Program-made: the position numbers and the translations under genes
Shown here: in pieces, positions 15,701-24,294 of the stretch
Position numbering within the stretch: the stretch's first letter is position 1
How the letters are laid out: the number at the start of each line of letters is the position of its first letter
Notes under the pieces: model-generated
Seen by the model: only the letters and a program-made list of their open reading frames with translations
Told to the model about the DNA's origin: nothing
The model's database searches: none
Assembly: GCA_023435925.1 (NCBI GenBank)
Contig: JAEZLF010000100.1
Span: 1 to 38,588 of the forward strand
Reading direction: 5' to 3'
Length of the DNA stretch: 38,588 nucleotides
DNA from: Bacillota bacterium
GTDB taxonomy: Bacteria; Bacillota; Clostridia; Acetivibrionales; DTU013

Positions 15701-18700
15701 CAGTGGCAATACTATGGCTGATTGCACCACTGACTGCTTATTGGATCAGTAAGCCTTATGAAAAACAACAAAGCCGGCTGTCTCCCGGTGATTTAGATAT
15801 GCTGCGGAGAACTGCCAGAAAAACATGGAGCTATTTTGAAGATTTTGCAGGGGAGAATGAGAACTATCTTCCTCCTGATAACTACCAGGAAGATCCTCCT
15901 ATAGGTATTGTCCATAGGACATCTCCCACCAATATCGGACTGCTTTTGACTTCCATACAGTCTGCATGTGACCTTGGATACATCGGAATGCTGGAAATGG
16001 GAGAACGATTCGAAAAGATACTCCATACACTTGATAAGCTTGAGAAATGGAGAGGGCATTTATACAACTGGTATCATACCATTACCCTTGAAACACTCAA
16101 GCCATTATATGTATCAACAGTAGACAGCGGTAATTTAGTAGGCTGCATGATGGTTGTAAGCAAAGGTCTTGAGGAATATTTGCACAAGCCGGTGCCCCGG
16201 CCTGTAATGGTTCTGGGACTTAAGGATACATGTGCACTGGTGTGTGAGGAGACTGGCAATGAAATGGATAAGGGCATTTGCCGTATGTTTGAGGAGTTGG
16301 AGTCCTCTGATGTAATGGATATCAAAAAATGGGCTGCATTGCTTCACGAACTTGACCGTTGGCTCCGATCTCTGAATAGTACCTCAGACAGCCGTATACC
16401 TAAAGAAGATAATAAAAATATTTGGGGATTGAAGCTGTCGCATATGATCCGGAAATCATTGCAAGAGTTGGAATGGTTTTATCCTGTTATGTTGCAGCCG
16501 GAGCTGTATCGTGTTGCAGAAGAGCTGGATAAGGACCTGGCGGAGAGTTGCTGTCGGCCGGCTGCACCGGATGAGCTGGCTGCTCGATATGAATTGGCCA
16601 TCCAACGTTTAATGGAATTCATGAACAAGGGTAAAAATATGGAGAAACAGGAGGAGGCTGAGCGTCTTATTGGCCTGCTTAAGCAAGCTGTTGACAATAT
16701 AGACACCTGTAAAGGTAAATATGCAGAGTTGATTGAAAAATTTACGGAATTTATTAATATGACTGAATTTAGTCCTTTGTTTGATCACAAACGATTATTA
16801 TTTGCCATCGGTTTCAATGTTGAGGATGGGCATCAGGGAAAATCCTATTATGATCTGCTGGCATCTGAAGCCAGACAGGCAAGCTATATAGCTATAGCCC
16901 GGGGGGAGGTAGACCGTAAGCACTGGAACCGCCTCGGGAGGAAGCTGACTGCAGCAGATGGAGGTAAAGGTCTGGTTTCATGGACGGGTACCATGTTTGA
17001 ATACCTGATGCCTCTTCTAATCATGCGAAATTATGAAAATTCAATTTTTGATGAAACCTATTCATTTGTAGTCAAGGTACAGCGGAAGTATGGCAAGCAG
17101 CGTCATATACCCTGGGGAATTTCAGAATCCGGATACAGTGCCTTTGATTTTAACCTGAACTATCAATACAAAGCATTTGGCGTACCGGAACTGGGACTCA
17201 AGAGAGGACTTGCCAATGACATGGTAACGGCACCTTATGCCTCTATACTGGCCATAGGCATTGAACCCGGTCCGGTAGCCGACAATCTGAAAGAATTGGC
17301 AAGGATGGGTATGGATGGCCCCTGGGGCTTTTATGAAGCTATCGATTTTACACCTTCAAGACTTGACAGAAATGTGCAATACCAAATTGTCAAAAGCTTT
17401 ATGGCACATCATCAGGGTATGAGTCTGGCCGCACTGAACAATTTTTTCAATTCAAATATATTGCAGGAACGTTTTCATGCTAATCCGATTATTAAATCTG
17501 CCGAACTGCTGCTGCAGGAAAGAAGTCCGGAAAAAGTGCTCTATGCAAAAGAATATAGGGATGAATGTCCTGTTAGCTATAAGAAGACAGACTATGGAAA
17601 TGGTGAAGCGGTCAGAACCTTTGGATTGCCGGATAGGCTTCCTCCCAATGCACATATTCTTTCCAACGGAAGCTACTCAGTGATGATAACGGATGGGGGG
17701 TCTGGGTATAGCAGAAATGAAGATATGGCGATAACAAGGTGGTCCGGAGATACCTTTGAAAATTATGGATCTTATATATTCATACAGAATATAAACTCCA
17801 ATACGGCCTGGTCTGCAACCTATGATCCTTTGAGAGCAGAGCCCGAGAAGTATAAGGTGGTGTTTTCACCTGATAAAGCGGAATTTTCAAGAAGAGATGG
17901 CAGTCTTGAGACGTATACAGAAGTTACGGTTTCTCCGGAAGACAATGCCGAGGTGCGAAGAGTTTCTATTACCAATCATAGCCAGCATGTAAGGGTCGTT
18001 GAAATAACAAGCTATCTTGAGGTTGTATTGTCACCTGCACAGGAAGATGCGGCGCATCCTGCATTCAGCAAATTGTTTGTAAATACGGAGTTCGTAATGG
18101 AGCAGGAGTGTCTGCTTGCATCAAGAAGGCGGAGAAAGGCTGGCCAGAAATCGCCGTGGCTGCTTCATACAATGGGTGTAGAGGGAAATGCCGCAATTGG
18201 AGATGTACAATATGAAACTGATCGAATGCAGTTTATCGGAAGAAACCGCGACTTATCGAACCCTCAGGGGCTTGAACCCGACCAGCCTCTCAGCAACAGC
18301 GAAGGATCCGTACTGGATCCTGTAATGAGCTTAAGAAGGCGTGTCAGAATAGAGCCGGGACAAACAGTCAGAACAGTATTTACAACAGCTGTAGCGCACA
18401 CAAGAAAAAGCGCTCTGGAGTTGGCAGAGAAATATCATGATTTTAAAACCTCTGAAAGAGCCTTTGAGCTATCTTGGACAAGAAGTCAGGTAGAGGCCAG
18501 GTATCTGGGACTTGATGCCCGGGAAGCTGAATTTTATCTTGAGCTTGTACCTTTAATACTCTATACGAATCCTCTTAAACGAAAATATGCCGGATATATT
18601 CATGAGAATGTCGGATCACAGTCGGATTTATGGCCGTTTGGTATATCCGGAGATCTGCCAGTCATTTTGGTGGAAATCAATGATAATGAGGATATGGATA

Positions 18701-21543
18701 AAGTTTTCTGGGCACTGAAGGGTCACGAGTTTTGGAGGGTAAAGGGGCTTATTACTGATCTTGTCTTTTTGATTAATAAAAAGGAGGGTTACTCGCAGCC
18801 ATTGAATGATCAGGTTAGAAATGCCGTAGCTGCTAGCCATGCAAGAGAATTGTCTGATAAAAATGGTGGAGTTTTTATCAGAAATACAGCTGTTATGGAA
18901 CCTGAGCAGATTGCATTATTCTACACAGTTGCAAAACTGGTGGTAGCAGAAAGTATCGAGCTGTTAAAAAATGATGTGAAGGCTGCCAGGAGAGAAGCTA
19001 AAGCATTGCTGCCTGCGACTGCATGCAATAATTTAGAAGGTGTTGATACAGTCGCTGTTCATCAGGAAAGAACGGAAAGAAAGCTTGCATTCTATAACGG
19101 GATAGGCGGTTTCTCAGAGGATGGAAGGGAGTATGTCATTCGGATCACGAAGGATCAGCATACCCCAATGCCATGGTCTAACATTATTGCAGGAAGAAAC
19201 TTTGGTTTTCTGGTTACTGAAAGCGGAGGAGGTTACACATGGGCTGAAAACAGCCGTGAGTATAAGCTAACCCCCTGGTATAATGATCCCGTCACGGACA
19301 TCCCGGGAGAAATTTTCTACATCAATGATCTGGATAACTGCTTACAATGGAGTATGACTCCGAGACCTGCCGGAGATAAGGAACCTTATATCGTCAGGCA
19401 TGGGCACGGGTATAGTATTTTTGAACATAAGAGTTTTGGGCTTGCGCAGTCATTGACTTTGTTTGTGGCTTTGGATGAGCCGGTTAAAATCTGTCTGATC
19501 TCACTTACAAATCTTACCGGAAAAGCCCGGAATCTCTCAATAACCTATTATATCAGACCTGTACTCGGAGTAAATGATGACATTACTTCACCCAACATTG
19601 TGTCAAGCTACGATGACAGCGGGTTGCTGCTAATCGAGAATAAGGTGAATCAGGAGTTCAAGGGACGGGTGGCATTTATTTATACGAATATTGACAAACA
19701 TACAGTCACCGGTGACAGGGCTACATTGTTCGGCTTGAAATCAAGCCTTGCAGAACCCGGCAGCCTGATCAGCGGAAGTCTTTCAGGGATTACCGGAGCC
19801 GGTCTTGATCCATGTGGAGCAATGAGTGCTAAAATTTCTGTCAAACCGGAAGAGGAGATTACTATGGTGTTTCTGTTTGGCAGTGCAAAATCAGCAAAAG
19901 AAGCATCCGGTATTGTGTCCTGTTTTTCTGACCCTGAACAAGCAATAAGAGAGCTGGATAAGGTGAGGCAGCATTGGAAGGAGGAGTTGGAGGCCATTCA
20001 GATACACACACCGGATGATTCTCTGGATGTTATGATCAATGGCTGGCTCATGTATCAAACCATCGCCTGCAGGTTATGGGCCAGATCTGCGTACTACCAG
20101 GCAGGAGGTGCTTTCGGTTTCAGGGATCAGCTGCAGGATAGTATGGCAATTATCAACACATGCCCGGAACTGACCAGAAGCCAGATATTGCTGCATGCTT
20201 CCAGACAGTACAAGGAGGGAGATGTGCAGCACTGGTGGCATGCTGAGAATGGTAAGGGTATTCGGACAAGATATTCGGATGATCTGCTCTGGCTGGCATT
20301 TGTTGCCGCAGACTATCTGGAGAAAACAGAGGATTACGGAGTAATGAAGGAACAGGTGCCTTTTCTGGAAGGAAGCCTGCTTGAAGTAAATGAGGATGAA
20401 AAGTACGAAGAACCTGTACGCTCCAGTTTATCCGCCAGCGTGTATGAGCACTGTACATTGGCAATTGACCGGTCATTGGAAACAGGACCTCATGGGCTGC
20501 CCCTTATGGGAAGTGGGGATTGGAATGATGGTATGAATACGGTCGGCAACAAGGGCAGGGGTGAAAGTGTTTGGCTTGGATGGTTCCTGATATGCATATT
20601 GAATAAATTTGCACCTGTATGCAAGCGAATGAATGATGTGCAAAGAGAAGAAAGATACCTGGATGCGGCGGAAAAATTACGCGAGAACATAGAACAGGAA
20701 GCTTGGGACGGAAGCTGGTACAGGCGGGCATATTTTGACGATGGAACACCACTGGGCTCCGCGCAGAATTCCGAATGCAGAATTGACTCTATTTCACAAT
20801 CATGGTCCGTTATTTCAGAAGCTGCAAAACCACAGCGTATGCAGGAAGCGATGGATGCAGTGTTAAAATATCTGGTAGACAGAAATGAGGGAATTATCAA
20901 GCTGCTGACACCGCCATTTGATAAGGGAGATCTTTCACCCGGTTATATAAAAGGGTATGTTCCTGGTGTGCGGGAAAACGGAGGACAGTATACCCATGCT
21001 GCAACATGGGTCGTGCTTGCCTTTACCAAACTCGGTATGGGAGACACGGCTAGTGAAATATTTCATATGCTCAATCCGATCAATCACACCAGAACACCGA
21101 TCGAATATTCCAGGTACAAAGGTGAACCCTATGCAATTGCGGCCGATGTATATGGTGAATACCCCCATATAGGCCGTGCGGGCTGGACATGGTATACGGG
21201 AGCAGCAGGATGGCTTTACAAGGTTGGGATTGAAAACATAGCCGGTTTTAAAAAGAAAGGTGACAAGCTTTACATTGAACCGTGCATACCTCACAGTTGG
21301 GATAAGTTTGAGATAATATACCGCTTCGGAAAGACCAGTTATCATATCGAAGTTAAAAATCCAGACCGTGTATGCAGTGGTGTGGCTTATATGGCTATTG
21401 ACGGGAAACCGCATCCGGAAGGCTTCATCAGCCTTTCGGAGGATGGCGATTATCACCGTGTGGAAATTGTTATGGGCGAAGCGTACAACTATGCCGATAA
21501 ATCGGGAGTATATGACATGTCTTCGAACACTGGAAATTCATAG
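12706..21543 (+). CDS. ndvB: Cyclic beta-1,2-glucan synthase (NdvB/Cgs-like)
   Basis: The product has about 2,945 residues. ATG 12706 is preferred (GGAG 7 nt upstream); the frame extends to ATG 12664, which lacks a ribosome site. Positions below count from 12664. The architecture matches rhizobial NdvB/Brucella Cgs (about 2,830). Membrane helices are near 40-65, 457-480, 486-515, 860-955 and 986-1030. A family 84 glycosyltransferase domain (about 538-850) has TLDADTSLP and QHRWVRGDW. A glycoamylase-like domain (about 1450-1620) has WGISESGYSAFDF and AHHQGMSLAALNNFF. Two Glyco_transf_36-type modules follow, then a GH94 phosphorylase-like C-terminus with GSGDWNDGMN near 2617. The enzyme builds beta-1,2-glucan from UDP-glucose on itself, trims it by phosphorolysis and cyclises it. 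No exporter or modifying gene lies beside it. The last 55 bp overlap the convergent next gene. Confidence 0.93.
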   Translation: MNPIYSGYASTCNKILKYKWHGMVKFLMDLLIVATYAILLGIIAFLLVILASNKNDNGVEVRDNMLAPEELQKHAIEIARNHPVGKSVKSLHWLIRRLNDNYGFILEVYKALNSDFKESFPTAPAAEWLLDNFYIIEEQVKLIRRNLSRGQYSRLPVLKRGYLKGYPRVYAIALEMVAHSDGSIDENTITGFIKAYQSQVLLSMGELWAVPLMLRIALIESIRNTCEEIHSSRMEWHRAEKLAAAIAAREMDEQQIESAIHEALAGVNEIDPSFAEHLVQRMRKYGRNLSKVTALLDTRLKEDNSSTEKITAFEHQQQAAMQVSIGNSITGLRLISDIDWADIFESLSKVEQILRKDTCGIYPLMDFESRDHYRHEVEKLARAYGTSEIHVADKVILCTASDHVKPPRDHVGYYLIGEGRKTLLSLLGKSAPKWWKPSFALVKKPRFLYAWLILMITIFLVSFFMYYADSNIPGGSVVWIVITGLIVFIPCSEFAIQLVHTVLSHVFRPTILPKLELKEGVPSESATFVIIPTLLTGSTRVKGLISQLEVYYLANREENLFYALVGDFKDSDSAVQAADDEIIREAVQGISRLNRKYAAGGPDRFYYMHRKRVYNKAQNRWMGWERKRGAIVEFNRLLRGSSITTFCTITGDVSQLPQIKYIITLDADTSLPMGAAKRLIGTITHPLNKAVVDEESGLVREGHGLLQPRIGVGIPDAGKSLFTRIFAGQGGIDPYTTAISDIYQDIFDEGIFTGKGIYEIDIFLRVLDERIPENTVLSHDLIEGCHLRAGLVSDIELVDGYPARFNSYIARQHRWVRGDWQLLPWLAGRLSCLSKWKIIDNLRRSLLYPSLLLLFFFGMGLLPGNNLVWTGFVLLVTFSPLTMGLLNSLLAGSIKFDSGRNNSTMITGIKAAFYQSVLLFMFMPYQAYVMLDAIIRTIYRVFFSHRNMLEWVTAADIETSIKNNSVSYFQRMWFTIPASLAIIPLALQDSGEMLAVAIPVAILWLIAPLTAYWISKPYEKQQSRLSPGDLDMLRRTARKTWSYFEDFAGENENYLPPDNYQEDPPIGIVHRTSPTNIGLLLTSIQSACDLGYIGMLEMGERFEKILHTLDKLEKWRGHLYNWYHTITLETLKPLYVSTVDSGNLVGCMMVVSKGLEEYLHKPVPRPVMVLGLKDTCALVCEETGNEMDKGICRMFEELESSDVMDIKKWAALLHELDRWLRSLNSTSDSRIPKEDNKNIWGLKLSHMIRKSLQELEWFYPVMLQPELYRVAEELDKDLAESCCRPAAPDELAARYELAIQRLMEFMNKGKNMEKQEEAERLIGLLKQAVDNIDTCKGKYAELIEKFTEFINMTEFSPLFDHKRLLFAIGFNVEDGHQGKSYYDLLASEARQASYIAIARGEVDRKHWNRLGRKLTAADGGKGLVSWTGTMFEYLMPLLIMRNYENSIFDETYSFVVKVQRKYGKQRHIPWGISESGYSAFDFNLNYQYKAFGVPELGLKRGLANDMVTAPYASILAIGIEPGPVADNLKELARMGMDGPWGFYEAIDFTPSRLDRNVQYQIVKSFMAHHQGMSLAALNNFFNSNILQERFHANPIIKSAELLLQERSPEKVLYAKEYRDECPVSYKKTDYGNGEAVRTFGLPDRLPPNAHILSNGSYSVMITDGGSGYSRNEDMAITRWSGDTFENYGSYIFIQNINSNTAWSATYDPLRAEPEKYKVVFSPDKAEFSRRDGSLETYTEVTVSPEDNAEVRRVSITNHSQHVRVVEITSYLEVVLSPAQEDAAHPAFSKLFVNTEFVMEQECLLASRRRRKAGQKSPWLLHTMGVEGNAAIGDVQYETDRMQFIGRNRDLSNPQGLEPDQPLSNSEGSVLDPVMSLRRRVRIEPGQTVRTVFTTAVAHTRKSALELAEKYHDFKTSERAFELSWTRSQVEARYLGLDAREAEFYLELVPLILYTNPLKRKYAGYIHENVGSQSDLWPFGISGDLPVILVEINDNEDMDKVFWALKGHEFWRVKGLITDLVFLINKKEGYSQPLNDQVRNAVAASHARELSDKNGGVFIRNTAVMEPEQIALFYTVAKLVVAESIELLKNDVKAARREAKALLPATACNNLEGVDTVAVHQERTERKLAFYNGIGGFSEDGREYVIRITKDQHTPMPWSNIIAGRNFGFLVTESGGGYTWAENSREYKLTPWYNDPVTDIPGEIFYINDLDNCLQWSMTPRPAGDKEPYIVRHGHGYSIFEHKSFGLAQSLTLFVALDEPVKICLISLTNLTGKARNLSITYYIRPVLGVNDDITSPNIVSSYDDSGLLLIENKVNQEFKGRVAFIYTNIDKHTVTGDRATLFGLKSSLAEPGSLISGSLSGITGAGLDPCGAMSAKISVKPEEEITMVFLFGSAKSAKEASGIVSCFSDPEQAIRELDKVRQHWKEELEAIQIHTPDDSLDVMINGWLMYQTIACRLWARSAYYQAGGAFGFRDQLQDSMAIINTCPELTRSQILLHASRQYKEGDVQHWWHAENGKGIRTRYSDDLLWLAFVAADYLEKTEDYGVMKEQVPFLEGSLLEVNEDEKYEEPVRSSLSASVYEHCTLAIDRSLETGPHGLPLMGSGDWNDGMNTVGNKGRGESVWLGWFLICILNKFAPVCKRMNDVQREERYLDAAEKLRENIEQEAWDGSWYRRAYFDDGTPLGSAQNSECRIDSISQSWSVISEAAKPQRMQEAMDAVLKYLVDRNEGIIKLLTPPFDKGDLSPGYIKGYVPGVRENGGQYTHAATWVVLAFTKLGMGDTASEIFHMLNPINHTRTPIEYSRYKGEPYAIAADVYGEYPHIGRAGWTWYTGAAGWLYKVGIENIAGFKKKGDKLYIEPCIPHSWDKFEIIYRFGKTSYHIEVKNPDRVCSGVAYMAIDGKPHPEGFISLSEDGDYHRVEIVMGEAYNYADKSGVYDMSSNTGNS

Positions 21544-22154
21544 AGTTCAAGACTGAGCTCCGATAATAATTTAACACAAGCAACAAAATCGGATACCAGA
21601 TTCAGCCTGTTTTCAGTAAGGATATGCTGCAGATTAAGGTTTTCTTGGTATTCCCAGCGGGCATACCTTGAACGTTCATCCAGGTAGGCTTTTACAGTTT
21701 TCTGAAGATCGGGCTGTTCGAGTATTTCAGAGCAAATAAACATGTTGCACACAAGCGTTCTGAATCGTGGCGATAGCTTGCAGCCTGAACCGGGTATTAC
21801 AAATGGGCATGTTTTAAAAAATATGGTGTGATCCTTGATGCTGCCCGAGTCAATGAGATTTCCCGACTCGATGTATTGATCATAGGCTTCCTTATCAAAG
21901 GCTCCCTTTGCATGGATACTATAATTATGTATGATGGTATCCGGGTTTGACAAAATGATATTTAGAGCTTTGAGCCCGTTCTCCATAACCGCCATTCTTT
22001 GTATATCTACCAGGGTGAATTCCGGAAAGTAGTAACAGCAGCCCCTGTCAGTTACTTTGCATAAGCTCCTGCCCATAACACTGCTGCAGCTTCCGCAGCC
22101 GGTACAGCTTATCTGAGGAACCCCCCTATCAAAGCAAACAGAAATATTGTCCAT
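21489..22154 (-). CDS. Cys-rich protein, possibly YkgJ-like metal/iron-sulfur binding
   Basis: The 221-residue product has an N-terminal cluster C17-x2-C20-x2-C23-x8-C32-x6-C39-C40 and a second set, TCPFVIPGSGCK and LVCNMFIC. The spacing recalls YkgJ/UPF0153 zinc- or iron-chelating proteins (CxxCxxCC, then 'CPF...C...R..C'), but the match is loose. A C-terminal half of about 90 residues is helical, with no recognised domain. There is no signal peptide. ATG 22154 follows AGGGGG by about 6 nt, and a good promoter lies upstream. Its 3' end overlaps the end of the glucan synthase gene by 55 bp in convergent orientation. Function is not known. Confidence 0.72.
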   Translation of the reverse strand: MDNISVCFDRGVPQISCTGCGSCSSVMGRSLCKVTDRGCCYYFPEFTLVDIQRMAVMENGLKALNIILSNPDTIIHNYSIHAKGAFDKEAYDQYIESGNLIDSGSIKDHTIFFKTCPFVIPGSGCKLSPRFRTLVCNMFICSEILEQPDLQKTVKAYLDERSRYARWEYQENLNLQHILTENRLNLVSDFVACVKLLSELSLELYEFPVFEDMSYTPDLSA

Positions 22155-22192
22155 AAATCGCCCCCTAACTGATTTTTTATTTGCATTTTTTT

Positions 22193-22221
22193 ATTATAAT
22201 TGCTGAGAATTCCATGAGCAA
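22193..22221 (-). promoter_or_regulatory. Promoter of the Cys-rich protein gene
   Basis: On the minus strand TTGCTC (22216-22221) and TATAAT (22193-22198) are 17 bp apart, about 30 bp upstream of the start codon. Confidence 0.65.
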
Positions 22222-22283
22222 TATTTTTTGTAAATTTATTTCTTAAAGATATGGAGAAAAAGGGAAATAGTGGGGAAATTATG

Positions 22284-22312
22284 TTGAATGGAACAAAAAC
22301 TTGTAATATAAT
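22284..22312 (+). promoter_or_regulatory. Promoter upstream of the Spo0E-like gene
   Basis: TTGAAT (22284-22289) and TATAAT (22307-22312) are separated by 17 bp. Transcription would begin near 22319, leaving an untranslated leader of about 190 nt before the TTG start at 22510. I see no known riboswitch or strong hairpin in that leader (22319-22509). Confidence 0.65.
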
Positions 22313-22509
22313 AGTTAATATATTATTCGTAATTTAAATACCGGATGCCAAATCTAAGGAGTTGTGATTTTAAATAAGCAGTTTTTTGTATTTCAGGCCT
22401 TTCCCAGCATTATCGTACAACCCAGTTGAACATAGTTTTATGTTAAGTGGCAATCGGAGTAAGTAAACAAGTGATAGGCAGCTTTCTTTGTACCGGGAGG
22501 TGGATAGCC

Positions 22510-22695
22510 TTGAAAAGCGGCAGTTGCGGATATTATTGTCATGCTATCAATGAATTGAGGGATGAACTTCATCTTCTGATGGAGAATGAGAATGTGAGCA
22601 GTGACATTGTCCAGGAAAAAAGTGAAGAGCTTGATGATTTGATTCTGCTATATTATAAACAAACAGCAGAAAATCATGAATTGAAGGAGCCATAA
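22510..22695 (+). CDS. Spo0E-like aspartyl-phosphate phosphatase
   Basis: The small 61-residue protein starts at TTG 22510, chosen because GGGAGG (22495-22500) sits 9 nt upstream; the frame is open back to GTG 22447 without a ribosome site. It has the Spo0E family pattern: two short helices, INELRDELHLLM and a second with the signature SEELDDLILLYYK. Members dephosphorylate Spo0A-P and so delay sporulation. Its presence supports a spore-forming host. The first residues (MKSGSCGYYCHA) are unusual in carrying two Cys. The 3' end overlaps the convergent ECF-type gene by 22 bp. Confidence 0.82.
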   Translation: MKSGSCGYYCHAINELRDELHLLMENENVSSDIVQEKSEELDDLILLYYKQTAENHELKEP

Positions 22696-23456
22696 AATAA
22701 GGCCGTAATAAATGGCAGCACTATGAATGCTGTAATTGGATTTCCTACGCCGCTGGCAGGAAGCTGCTGACCGAGAATGGATTGTCCTGCCAGCAAACAG
22801 CCGGCTATCAGTCCGGAACCAAGTCCTCCAATTGATCCCGTCACAATCATTAGCGGGTACAATTTATCCGAGGCAGGTTTGCTGATATCTTTCGGGTGCA
22901 TCACATCGGTCCAAAGGAGGTTGTTTTTTTTGACAATGGAATAAGCCAGCGGAAGTACGATTGGACCGAGCAGCAAAGTGATTACAACGTTATTCAATAA
23001 AATAATGGTAGACAGGGCAGTAAAGCTTGACAACTTCAGCACATCCAGTCCCCAGGCAATGACAACCGCACAGGAGGTGCTGGCGATAAAACTGATAATA
23101 CCAAACTGTGCCAGCTTCCTCGGGGAATTGATTGTTGGAGCTTTGTCCTCTCCCGGTCTTTGTTTTATATGATACCAAAGCTTATAGGGTATATATGCGT
23201 AAAGAAAGTTTCCAATAAAACCAAAAATTGAGCCCGCTGAGAATGTGCCGAAAAAATCGCCTCCCAAATTTCCAATCGCCGAGCCCCAAGCTCCTGCGGG
23301 TCCAAAAAGCAGGCCGAAAATAACCGGGAAAAGCATTGCAGGTCTTATCTCAGTGATACCCGGTATAATGGGTATTGATTTGGTTGGCAGTAAAAGCAGC
23401 ATGTAGATACCAGCGCATAATACCGTAAGAGCCACCATTATTCCGTATTTCCACAT
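22674..23456 (-). CDS. ECF transporter S component-like membrane protein
   Basis: The product has 260 residues from ATG 23456, placed 7 nt after AAGGAGAT; an upstream in-frame start at 23504 is unsupported. About six to seven hydrophobic helices are visible. The region IRPAMLFPVIFGLLFGPAGAWGSAIGNLGGDFFG is typical of substrate-binding S components of energy-coupling factor transporters (QueT/vitamin-type superfamily). Such proteins bind a vitamin or cofactor precursor and share an EcfAAT module encoded elsewhere; no ATPase gene lies nearby. The substrate cannot be told from sequence, and no riboswitch is seen in the leader. Length is somewhat above the usual 180-220 residues because of an extra C-terminal membrane part. 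Confidence 0.72.
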   Translation of the reverse strand: MWKYGIMVALTVLCAGIYMLLLLPTKSIPIIPGITEIRPAMLFPVIFGLLFGPAGAWGSAIGNLGGDFFGTFSAGSIFGFIGNFLYAYIPYKLWYHIKQRPGEDKAPTINSPRKLAQFGIISFIASTSCAVVIAWGLDVLKLSSFTALSTIILLNNVVITLLLGPIVLPLAYSIVKKNNLLWTDVMHPKDISKPASDKLYPLMIVTGSIGGLGSGLIAGCLLAGQSILGQQLPASGVGNPITAFIVLPFITALFYGSFNS

Positions 23457-23513
23457 GGTTATGATCTCCTTCAAGAAACTCCCCCCTGCCATTATTGTCC
23501 ACACTTCTCAGAT

Positions 23514-23542
23514 ATTGTACCATTTTTTTAGGGAGTTTTGAA
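23514..23542 (-). promoter_or_regulatory. Promoter of the ECF-type gene
   Basis: On the minus strand TTCAAA (23537-23542) and TACAAT (23514-23519) are 17 bp apart, about 55 bp upstream of the start codon. It lies just downstream of repeat copy 2. Confidence 0.5.
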
Positions 23543-23556
23543 GGACATTTCATTAT

Positions 23557-23645
23557 TTCAATTTCCAATGGGGCAAACCCCCATACCCCCTCGCTGCGGG
23601 CGAAATGAATTCGCCCTACGCTACACTTCGTGCGCCACGCCTAAA
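23557..23645 (-). repeat. Dispersed four-hairpin repeat, copy 2 (left arm missing)
   Basis: This is the reverse complement of the repeat at 861-968 and 33822-33929. It begins at TTTAGGCGTGGCG, so the 5' arm of hairpin H1 is lost. The other hairpins remain: H2 with a GAA triloop; H3 as a fully Watson-Crick GGGCGAA/TTCGCCC stem; H4 as ATGGGG/CCCCAT, with one base deleted relative to copy 1. It lies between divergent genes, together with their promoters. Confidence 0.75.
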
Positions 23646-23705
23646 AACTCCTATTTATGCCGAATCGCCCTAATTGCAGCTGTTTTCAGCCTACTTCATC
23701 CGGTG

Positions 23706-23734
23706 TATTGTTTTTATAGAATTCATGGTATAAT
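23706..23734 (+). promoter_or_regulatory. Promoter of the SEC-C gene
   Basis: TATAAT (23729-23734) has TATTGT (23706-23711) 17 bp upstream as a weak -35. The expected start of transcription is about 30 bp before ATG 23770. Confidence 0.55.
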
Positions 23735-23769
23735 ATGTTCATTAATCATAGAACAAAGGAGTATGGTAA

Positions 23770-24264
23770 ATGGGATTGTACGAACAGTGGAAGGATATGG
23801 CGGAGATTGAAAGAGGGCAGGCTGAGCAGGAAGCCTTCTGGAATGGTTATTTGGAGCAAGAAAAGGAGAATTACAAATACATACTGGAAAACCACATGAA
23901 TAGGCTCGAAGGTACGCTGGAAGATTTGGCTGCAAAGTTTCATATGGAGCCTGTTGTATTTGCAGGATTTCTCGACGGAATCAATACCAGCCTGACTGCT
24001 GAGCTGGACATGGATTCATTAACGGCGGATTCGGTACTTGCAGCTGAAATTGATTATGAGAAGCTTTATTGGAATATGCATGAAGCGAAAGCGGATTGGT
24101 TGTATAATTTGGAACAGTGGGATGGGGTTCTGACCAGGGAAAGACGTGATGAGATCACAAAGCAGTTCAGACAGTCAAAGATGGCGGTAAGCAATAAAAT
24201 TGGCAGAAACGATCCCTGTCCGTGTGGAAGCGGTAAAAAGTATAAAAAATGCTGCGGCAAATAA
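23770..24264 (+). CDS. SEC-C metal-binding domain protein
   Basis: The 164-residue soluble protein has a mainly helical acidic N-terminal region (about 1-140) and a C-terminal SEC-C zinc-binding tail, GRNDPCPCGSGKKYKKCCG, with the CxCx8CC ligands. The same tail occurs at the end of SecA and in many small proteins of unknown role. The start ATG follows AAAGGAG. It lies 30 bp upstream of isocitrate dehydrogenase and shares its direction, so the two may be co-transcribed, though no functional link is evident. Confidence 0.88.
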   Translation: MGLYEQWKDMAEIERGQAEQEAFWNGYLEQEKENYKYILENHMNRLEGTLEDLAAKFHMEPVVFAGFLDGINTSLTAELDMDSLTADSVLAAEIDYEKLYWNMHEAKADWLYNLEQWDGVLTRERRDEITKQFRQSKMAVSNKIGRNDPCPCGSGKKYKKCCGK

Positions 24265-24294
24265 GTGTTTTTAATGGTTAAGGAGCAATGGATC

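Noticed and set aside
22364..22429. Tiny GTG-started leader peptide in front of the Spo0E-like gene
   Set aside because: AAGGAG is only a few bases from the GTG, too close, and the 21-residue product has no recognisable leader-peptide features.
23538..23810. 90-residue open frame spanning repeat copy 2 and the start of the SEC-C gene
   Set aside because: It covers a non-coding repeat and a promoter, then runs out of frame into the SEC-C gene; no ribosome site.
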